From Dictyobacter formicarum (GTDB lineage: Bacteria; Chloroflexota; Ktedonobacteria; Ktedonobacterales; Ktedonobacteraceae): a stretch of 64,000 bases of DNA. Both the position numbers and the translations under genes were made by a program. Below the pieces are notes generated by a model. That model had not been told where the DNA came from. It saw only the letters and a list, made by a program, of their open reading frames with translations, and did no database searches. Shown piece by piece: positions 58,091-64,000 of this stretch. Location of the stretch: assembly GCF_016587435.1 (NCBI RefSeq), contig NZ_BNJJ01000007.1, positions 62,001-126,000 on the forward strand. Direction: 5' to 3'. Within the stretch, counting starts at the first letter, position 1, and each line of letters opens with the position of its first letter.

Positions 58091-61075
58091 TCATAGCAGT
58101 CCTCGCGTGCGCGCCTGTGCCACGGCTTGTAGCCGATTACGTACATTCAGCTTTTGACATACATGCCGGACATGCGCTTTCACGGTGCTCACTGCTACCA
58201 CCAGCGCATCCGCAATCTCTTGATTCGAGAGGCCAGCCGCCAGCAGGTGCAACACCTCAACTTCCCGCTCACTTAATCCCGCCTTATTCTTTTCCACAGG
58301 ATCGCTTTTTTCAAAGGCTTCTAGCAATCTTCGCGCATATCCCCGGCCACTACCAGCGATCTCTATCTGCTCCAGCATGTTCTGTAGTGGCGTTCCGATA
58401 TCAAGAAACATACGCAACCATCCCTGCTGTTGCGCTATCGACAACGTCTCGCTCATGATCTGAGCGGCCTGCTGTTGCATTCGCATCCCATAGAGGGCTA
58501 TGGCCTGCAATGTCTGCGCGGCGAGCAGAATGTTGATATGTTTCCACGCACGCACGTCGTCGATCAGCGGAACCAGTAGTGTGGCAGCGGCATGGTGTTG
58601 TTTTTCTGCCAACCAGAAACGTGCCAGCAGCAAGCGTTCAATGGCCTGCTCTAGTGGCGGGACCTGTTCGGTTCCTGCCGTAACATCGATACCAATAGCG
58701 CACAGTGCTCGTTGTGCCGCGACATTGTCTCCCTGTTGCAAGGCCAGGTGGATGGTGCTGGCAGCGATATATTCCCGCAACCAGGGAACTCTGCCCATCG
58801 TCGCAATCTGATTAGCCTTATGCACTTCCTGCCACCCTCGCTCGATCTCCCCCTTAACGGCGAAGATATGAGCCAGGATACAGGAACCCGATAGGATGAC
58901 TTTAATTTCTCCGCTATGCTCCCCCAACTGCACTCCCAACAGGGCATGGCGCAAAGCTGTATCCACTTCGTTGCGTTCGTAGTAAAGCTCCGCCAATCCA
59001 ATATGAATGACGCCCGTAGCTGGCACGCGCGCCCACTCACCATGCGCTCCTGAGTTGTGTAGAGCCTGACGCAGGATAGCTTCGGCCTCACTCAGCCTCC
59101 CCTGCTTGATACATATCTGAGCCAGGTAGCGGCTGGCAAACATAGCGGTACGCAGGTTTCCCAGAGCCAGACTGATGTGTAGCGCCTCCGAGAGCTGGCG
59201 GTAGCATTCATCCAGATTCTTATGCAGTCCTCCCACCGAAAAGGAGACGTCCGCGCGCAGCAGGGCCCGCTCCTGGGGCAATTCCTGCAACGCTGCCTGT
59301 CCTAAGAGGATAACCTGTGAAACGTCATTGTGAAAGGCGGCGATGCGGGCGCGCAAGGCGGCGATATCGCCGCGTGAGATCCGCGTATCAGGCGCTGCCA
59401 GTCGGCTTTCGATGGTTGTTACTAACGCTTCTACTCGCTTGATGTTTTCTTGTCCACTCAAGAGGAGCGCCCAGGCGTAGAGCAATTGCAGGTAGGAGTT
59501 CTCCACGCAGATGGCTTCCGGTAACTGCCGCATCCACGCCAGCAATCGTCCTACCTCTCCCCTCTTCCATATAATCTCTTCTCCAATCCGCTCAATGAGG
59601 TAGCCGGCTTCCTGAACATCGCGGGCAGCCAGTGCATACTCGATGGCTTCCTCATACATTCCCTGCTGCTCATACCATGTAGCCGCCCGCCGCTGGATGG
59701 CTGCGCTTACTTCTGGACTGCTCTGAGTGAGCTTTTCTTGCAGATATTCCGCAAAGAGAGCATGATAGCGATAGCTGCCCTGCCGTTCGTCTAGAGAGAT
59801 GAGAAAGACGTTCTCACGCTCCAACGCCATGAGAATCTTTCTGACTTCGCACTCGTCTTTCTGCAAGACAGCCGCGCAGAGTTCCATGGTCCAGACCGCA
59901 AGCGGCGCCGTGGAAAGTAAAAAGTGCTGTATCTCTTGCGGTTGCCGGACAAAAACCTCTTCAGCAAAATAATTGAAGAGGGTACGCTGGTTCCCACCAA
60001 ACTGCGTCAGCACAGCCTTCGTTTCCTGCTGGTCTTGCAACGCTCGCCCGACAAGATACAGACCCGCGATCCAACCTTCGGTGCGCTGTTCCAGCAATTC
60101 TTGCTCATCACCAGAGAGGGTGATGCCGACCATGTTTGCCAGAAAGCGCTCAATCTCCGCGCCTGTCAGCCTGAGATCGCTGGCGCGCACTTCGCACAGC
60201 TCGCCATACATCCTCTCTCTTGCCAGTGCCCAGGGGGGTTCGCTCCGGCTGGAAACGATAAGATGCAGGTCAGGAGGCAAATGTGCCAGCAGATATGCCA
60301 TGCCTTCGTGAATGTGGGAATCGGAGATCAAGTGATAGTCATCAATAATGAGTATGTTGCGGTGTCGCCCAGTCAGAACAACAGTCAGCAAGTTTTCGAT
60401 GGACATATGTGGCGTCGAAGAGATAGGGGCAGCCGCGTTGTCGCTGCCATTATTTTTCCGTAGGGCACGCCAGAGCACGCTCCAATAACGGACCGGATCA
60501 TTGTCCCGTTCGTCGAGCGAAACCCAGCCAATGGATTGCGCTTTGCCTCGTTGACGTTGGCACCGTTCGTACCACATGCTTAGCAGGACGGTTTTTCCAA
60601 AACCCGCCGGGGCAGTTACCAGAGTGAGTTTGACGCGCAGGCTCTCATCCAGTCGATCCAGTAAGTCTACACGTTCAAGCAATTTGGAGCCACGCTGGGA
60701 CAGTGATGGCGGTGCCAATCTGGCTGTCTTGAGCAAGCTGGTGTGGAAAGCATGCTTATCCATGCCCGCTTTCTGTTGCGTCAGGCGTGAGGCCACATCA
60801 CGCAGTCGCTCAGCGGTCAGGTTTTCGCTGCGACCGAGGTATGTCTTGCTCAGTTTGCCTTCTCTGCTCCGATACGCGATCCAGTAAAGTCCACCGCGTT
60901 TCTTCTGTTCTTTGCGTGCGGTAAACGAGCCAGCTTCGTGGGTAAAGAAAAACGAGGTATTTTCTTCTGCGGACAGCCAGGAATACCATTGTCGCGATCC
61001 TATACGCACGGGCGCCCGATTATCCGTGGGTACAATCAGGAATTCCGACTCTACTCGTGGTGTCTTACCTGCCAT
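58091..61075 (-). CDS. Large MalT-like LuxR-family ATP-dependent regulator
   Basis: A 994-residue one-component regulator. An N-terminal domain (about 15-90: RQWYSWLSAEENTSFFFTHEAGSFTARKEQKKRGGLYWIAYRSREGKLSKTYLGRSENL) resembles the arm-type DNA-binding part of integrases. Then comes a STAND ATPase with Walker A in LVTAPAGFGKTVLLSMW and Walker B in ILIIDDYHLI, a long TPR-like sensor region (about 450-880), and a C-terminal LuxR helix-turn-helix (LSEREVEVLHLLAAGLSNQEIADALVVAVSTVKAHVRHVCQKLNVRNRLQAV). MalT-type proteins bind an inducer, oligomerise with ATP and activate transcription. The ATG at 61075 follows GGTAGGA; ATG 61087 is an alternative. Targets are unknown; no sugar operon is adjacent. 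Confidence 0.93.
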   Translation of the reverse strand: MAGKTPRVESEFLIVPTDNRAPVRIGSRQWYSWLSAEENTSFFFTHEAGSFTARKEQKKRGGLYWIAYRSREGKLSKTYLGRSENLTAERLRDVASRLTQQKAGMDKHAFHTSLLKTARLAPPSLSQRGSKLLERVDLLDRLDESLRVKLTLVTAPAGFGKTVLLSMWYERCQRQRGKAQSIGWVSLDERDNDPVRYWSVLWRALRKNNGSDNAAAPISSTPHMSIENLLTVVLTGRHRNILIIDDYHLISDSHIHEGMAYLLAHLPPDLHLIVSSRSEPPWALARERMYGELCEVRASDLRLTGAEIERFLANMVGITLSGDEQELLEQRTEGWIAGLYLVGRALQDQQETKAVLTQFGGNQRTLFNYFAEEVFVRQPQEIQHFLLSTAPLAVWTMELCAAVLQKDECEVRKILMALERENVFLISLDERQGSYRYHALFAEYLQEKLTQSSPEVSAAIQRRAATWYEQQGMYEEAIEYALAARDVQEAGYLIERIGEEIIWKRGEVGRLLAWMRQLPEAICVENSYLQLLYAWALLLSGQENIKRVEALVTTIESRLAAPDTRISRGDIAALRARIAAFHNDVSQVILLGQAALQELPQERALLRADVSFSVGGLHKNLDECYRQLSEALHISLALGNLRTAMFASRYLAQICIKQGRLSEAEAILRQALHNSGAHGEWARVPATGVIHIGLAELYYERNEVDTALRHALLGVQLGEHSGEIKVILSGSCILAHIFAVKGEIERGWQEVHKANQIATMGRVPWLREYIAASTIHLALQQGDNVAAQRALCAIGIDVTAGTEQVPPLEQAIERLLLARFWLAEKQHHAAATLLVPLIDDVRAWKHINILLAAQTLQAIALYGMRMQQQAAQIMSETLSIAQQQGWLRMFLDIGTPLQNMLEQIEIAGSGRGYARRLLEAFEKSDPVEKNKAGLSEREVEVLHLLAAGLSNQEIADALVVAVSTVKAHVRHVCQKLNVRNRLQAVAQARTRGLL

Positions 61076-61289
61076 CGTTCCTACCATCCATAACGAAATT
61101 TTGTTCTACCAGAGTAGGATAGCCGTTCTTCATCATTTTTGTCAATGGGCATTATTCCCAATGTTCGTCAGTTCTGCTACAAATGATCGAAACTACTGTT
61201 TCGCATCTCAGACACACGTTTGTGATATGGGACACGGAACAGTAATCTCGACTCAGGTTGCATTGAAGATAGATGCAGGTCGGTATTGA

Positions 61290-62276
61290 TTAGAAAGTCG
61301 ACTTGAGCAAAGTATCTATCTGCTGCATCTGTTGTTGGCTCAATGCACCCAGGCGCAGCGCGGCGGCATTCTCTTCTACCTGGGCGACCGTTTTAAAGCC
61401 GGGGATGGGAAGCGCCTGGTTGCTACGTGCCCAGATCCAGCCAAGCGCACCCTGCGTCAGCGTGCGTCCATCTGAACTCAGAATGTCTCGCAATACCTCG
61501 ACCCTGGCGACCCACTCCTGCATCCTGCCAGCTTTAAAGTACTCCCACCAGGGTGTGTGCCGCCGCACATCATTGGCTGCCAGCGCATTCTCATCTTGAT
61601 ACTTGCCAGTCAGCATGCCCATCGCCAGTGGCGTACGGCATATCACAGCCAGGTTTTCAGCTTCGCAGTACGCGATCAGCTCATCGTTGCCGCCAAAAAC
61701 GTTGAGCTGCTGCTGCACAGCAGTATAATGCGGCGCCCGGGCGAAGGATCGTGCTACCTCTACATCATCGGTGCTCGGGCCATAATAGCGGATCTTACCT
61801 GCACTGACCAGTTCTTCCAGCGTAGCAAGTACATCCTCAGTCTCTGTCATCGTCTCGGGTGTACTATGCATTTCATACAGGTCGATATAGTCGGTGTTCA
61901 GGCGCTTCAGGCTGGCCTCACAGGCGCTACGAATGTACTCTGGAGTAAGATTACGACCTGCGCCCTGCCGCGTCTGCTCGTCAAACACATTACCAAACTT
62001 GGTCGCGATGACCACCGCGTTTCTTCTGCCCGCCAGCGCTTGTCCCAGGATACGTTCACTATGGCCGCACCCATAGACATCAGCGGTATCAAAAAAGGTG
62101 ATGCCTAGTTCAAGCGCACGTTGAATAGCATGCATCGACTCCGCATCATCCACATTACCCCAGCCCGCCGGCCTCCCATCAATCGTAAACTCACCTCCGA
62201 TGGCCCAACATCCCAGACCCAGTGCACTGACTGATAATTTACTTTTGCCCAATGTACGTTTTAGTGTCTGCGTCAT
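61290..62276 (-). CDS. Aldo/keto reductase
   Basis: A 328-residue TIM-barrel reductase that uses NADPH. The catalytic residues are visible in order: Asp in ITFFDTADVYGCGHSERILGQAL, Tyr in ADVYG, Lys in VIATKFGNVFDE and His in DLYEMHSTPET. The C-terminal cofactor region reads GALGWIWARSNQALPIPGFKTVAQVEENAAALRLGAL. It is closest to the AKR group of YajO/Tas-type proteins that reduce various aldehydes and ketones; the substrate cannot be told. It stands alone with a leader of 270 bases holding a strong hairpin. Confidence 0.92.
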   Translation of the reverse strand: MTQTLKRTLGKSKLSVSALGLGCWAIGGEFTIDGRPAGWGNVDDAESMHAIQRALELGITFFDTADVYGCGHSERILGQALAGRRNAVVIATKFGNVFDEQTRQGAGRNLTPEYIRSACEASLKRLNTDYIDLYEMHSTPETMTETEDVLATLEELVSAGKIRYYGPSTDDVEVARSFARAPHYTAVQQQLNVFGGNDELIAYCEAENLAVICRTPLAMGMLTGKYQDENALAANDVRRHTPWWEYFKAGRMQEWVARVEVLRDILSSDGRTLTQGALGWIWARSNQALPIPGFKTVAQVEENAAALRLGALSQQQMQQIDTLLKSTF

Positions 62277-62400
62277 TCTCTTCTTCCTTTTTTAGCTTGC
62301 CTGCTCTCGCTTCTCTTCAGGCGTGCTCTTATCTTACCTGCCTTTCTGTCCGCGCACATCCTGCTAAAGTAGAATATCCTGGTCGTATTGCTCGCACAGC

Positions 62401-62450
62401 ACAGAGGAGGGGCTACCACGCGATTGCGGTAGCCTCTCCTCTGTGTTTTT
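62401..62450 (+). terminator. Strong stem-loop followed by T-run
   Basis: ACAGAGGAG and CTCCTCTGT, with GGCTACC/GGTAGCC inside, form a long stem at 62401-62444 followed by GTTTTT. The T-run points to the plus strand, yet both neighbouring genes are on the minus strand, so it may serve an unseen plus-strand transcript or, as a stem alone, the end of the kinase transcript. Confidence 0.55.
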
Positions 62451-62546
62451 CGTGTCAAACTTACCCAACAACATGCCCTATCGTTAATCTTTAGAATCGG
62501 ATTAATTCGAGAGATGACCCAGCAGCATACTTATGGGTCAGCGTAG

Positions 62547-63542
62547 CTAGCCAAAAATTTCTTGATAAAAGGCATCTCTGCCTAGATTATTCAGGGCGTC
62601 GATTTTTCTTTTCTCGAAAAAATCGCTGACGTTGCCGCGCTCAAAATACCAGACGCAATCGAACATGATACTCAATTTGAAGACATCGAACAGGTACTGT
62701 TTTTCGTCGGGACTCAACGGTCGATAGCTGTTATATTCCAGGACGGTTTCCCTGGCCGCGCTGAAATCAAAAATATTGTCACCCGGCTTGAAATCAGACC
62801 AGCTATCCCAATCAAAGGCAGGGATAAAAGGATTGATCAACGTGGCAAGGTCATAGGTAAGAAAAGTGTAGTTGGCATCGTCAAAGTCGATCAGGGCGGC
62901 AAAGTTGCCGTCCTTGAAGAGAATGTTCGAGAAGTGGAAATCACAGTGGCAGATGCCCCTGGGCAGCGATGCCGGCAACTGAAGTTGCGACAATGTATGC
63001 TCAAACCACGCCAGTTTCTCTCGCGCATTGGTGGTGTCAATCCTTTGCGCCGCCTGTCGGGCTAATTTGCGGCCACAATCAATATCATAGTTCCAGCGAT
63101 CATCTTTGTTGACAGGCTGGTAATCCCTGGTGATATTCTGTAATTGAGCAACCTCTTGAATGAATTGCCTTTTCTGCATCTCATCTGGATATTCGAGATG
63201 CTGCCCCTCAATAAATTCAAAGATAATATATGGCTTCTCGCGATAGATACCGACCGCTTCCCCCTGCCTATTCAGCAATAAAGCGGGACAGGGATATTGT
63301 TGGCCCTTCAAGTATTGAATGAGATGGCTCTCGAATAAAACGGAGCCGATGGAACGATTTTCATAATACCTGAACACAAACCTACCTTGCGTTGTCTGCA
63401 GAAAGAAATTTGTTTGTACGCTTCCATGCGAGATAGGTGTGAAGCCCTGATATTCTCCTAAATTATAATATGAGAGTATTTCTCTAAATTCTTGTGCTGA
63501 AAAAGTTGTTTTTACTGCCATAGCAGCCATTTTACCAGACAT
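62547..63542 (-). CDS. APH/homoserine kinase type II-like phosphotransferase
   Basis: A 331-residue kinase of the protein-kinase-like fold. The N-lobe has SHGSVQTNFFLQTTQGRFVFRYY with its Lys replaced by Arg. The catalytic loop is GICHCDFHFSNILFKDGNFAALIDFDDANYTFLTYDLA, with HxDxxxxN and the metal-binding DFD. It resembles ThrB type II homoserine kinases and aminoglycoside phosphotransferases; no threonine genes are adjacent, so a small-alcohol kinase of unknown substrate is the safest name. The start could be ATG 63542 or the in-frame ATGs at 63530 and 63521; none has a good ribosome site. Confidence 0.85.
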   Translation of the reverse strand: MSGKMAAMAVKTTFSAQEFREILSYYNLGEYQGFTPISHGSVQTNFFLQTTQGRFVFRYYENRSIGSVLFESHLIQYLKGQQYPCPALLLNRQGEAVGIYREKPYIIFEFIEGQHLEYPDEMQKRQFIQEVAQLQNITRDYQPVNKDDRWNYDIDCGRKLARQAAQRIDTTNAREKLAWFEHTLSQLQLPASLPRGICHCDFHFSNILFKDGNFAALIDFDDANYTFLTYDLATLINPFIPAFDWDSWSDFKPGDNIFDFSAARETVLEYNSYRPLSPDEKQYLFDVFKLSIMFDCVWYFERGNVSDFFEKRKIDALNNLGRDAFYQEIFG

Positions 63543-63648
63543 AGGAGAGAGCGCAAGAGATTTTTCGTTATTTCATCTCATCTATAAATTATTCAATGCG
63601 GAAGTAGTATCGATGATATGGCAAAAGAAGTAGATGCACAAATAACAT

Positions 63649-63675
63649 AAAGGAGGGTCGCACCGACCCCCCTTT
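63649..63675 (+). terminator. Stem-loop with short T-run, upstream of the kinase gene
   Basis: AAAGGAGGGTCG and CGACCCCCCTTT form a 12-base stem with one mismatch and a CAC loop, followed by ATTGTTT. Nearby AAAACGTT/AACGTTT-like repeats at about 63750-63772 also pair. No plus-strand gene ending here is seen. Confidence 0.4.
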
Positions 63676-63800
63676 ATTGTTTCCCCAGAGTGAAGGATCC
63701 CTAAAGAACGAAAGGATCCGCCGGACTCCGTGTTTACGGATGCCATCAATAAAACGTTCCCCCCGAAACGTTTCACCGAGCATACAGGCTGTTCGCTAGA

Positions 63801-64000
63801 ATGCCCTCACAGCAAGACTGCCGGCCAGCAGACTTGACTGCAGATGCTCTATGGCTGAGAAGACAAGATCTGTGCCTATGCACCAAACAAGCAGATCTGT
63901 CCACATGCCCTGGTTCTAAGCGAAACAAGCACGGTACCATGCCCACGCTACACGCGAACTATGAGCCCCTCCAGACCGCATTCCCGGTAGCGCTTTTCCC
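63801..64000 (+). CDS. Possible partial gene running off the right edge
   Basis: From the ATG at 63801 the frame stays open for 66 codons to the end of the window (MPSQQDCRPADLTADALWLR ... NYEPLQTAFPVALF). It has no clear ribosome site and no recognised motif. It may be the start of a gene that lies mostly outside, or chance. Confidence 0.25.
   Translation, partial: MPSQQDCRPADLTADALWLRRQDLCLCTKQADLSTCPGSKRNKHGTMPTLHANYEPLQTAFPVALF

Noticed and set aside
62276..62546. Small genes around the stem-loop at 62401
   Set aside because: The two opposing frames of 60-80 codons are readings of the palindrome and show no start signal.

Overview
The window reads as a chromosomal segment of a soil-type, multicellular-lineage bacterium, most likely a member of the Ktedonobacteria (Chloroflexota). 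I infer this from the mix of genes: a very large MalT-like LuxR regulator with an extra N-terminal domain, several NarL-type and hybrid-free histidine kinases, many stand-alone regulators (TetR, LacI, PadR, WYL, CGNR), carbohydrate enzymes, single-copy metabolic genes in short transcription units, and wide intergenic spaces filled with hairpin repeats. No rRNA, tRNA, phage module, CRISPR array or intact transposase gene was seen.

Layout. 0-5.4 kb: a DHA2 drug-type exporter divergent from a CGNR zinc-finger regulator, an enoyl/quinone reductase, a TetR regulator with a perfect palindromic operator next to a 17-codon stump of a short-chain dehydrogenase, and a YaaH/SatP-like transporter. 5.8-12.9 kb: a sugar locus made of a LacI regulator, a binding protein, two permeases and a GH2 beta-mannosidase-like enzyme, broken by two inserted repeats. 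13-17.5 kb: a membrane protein plus a two-component system, flanked by two inverted copies of a ~270-bp palindromic element. 17.8-23.4 kb: an FAD monooxygenase, an MFS carrier and unknown membrane proteins. 23.9-29.4 kb: a His-rich GG-leader peptide, an HNH protein, an alpha/beta hydrolase divergent from PadR, a VOC protein, an AlkZ-related protein and a WYL regulator. 29.6-33 kb: a YjhG-type D-xylonate dehydratase and an HMA-DUF2182 pair. 33-44.3 kb: a doubly truncated gene, a PAS/GAF kinase with its receiver, a second GG-leader peptide, a serine hydrolase, glycosyltransferases and a lactonase-like MBL protein. 44.8-50.4 kb: a YtkA-like protein, a second NarL-type system followed by a GH32 enzyme, and a tandem pair of Cys/Gly-rich leader peptides. 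50.8-63.5 kb: MFS, SDR, GT39, a CTP-synthase-like amidotransferase, a kinase, the large LuxR protein, an aldo/keto reductase and an APH-type kinase.

The most unusual content is small and repetitive. (1) Four precursor-like peptides fall in two leader families: two dispersed ones share a VELNEQEL..VSGG leader with unrelated cores (one Asp/Cys-rich with 13 consecutive His), and two tandem ones share a 40-residue leader ending in GG but carry different Cys-periodic cores (25 and 17 Cys). No maturation enzyme lies in the window. (2) A family of near-perfect hairpins with arms of about 14-28 bp, in three subfamilies defined by flanking sequence, sits almost only between genes and lacks the T-tract layout of terminators. 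(3) A second palindromic element family with arms reading like CCATAGGTTCGG...CCGATTT is present in five copies, one of which cuts a gene.

All functional names rest on motifs recognised by eye; no database search was run.
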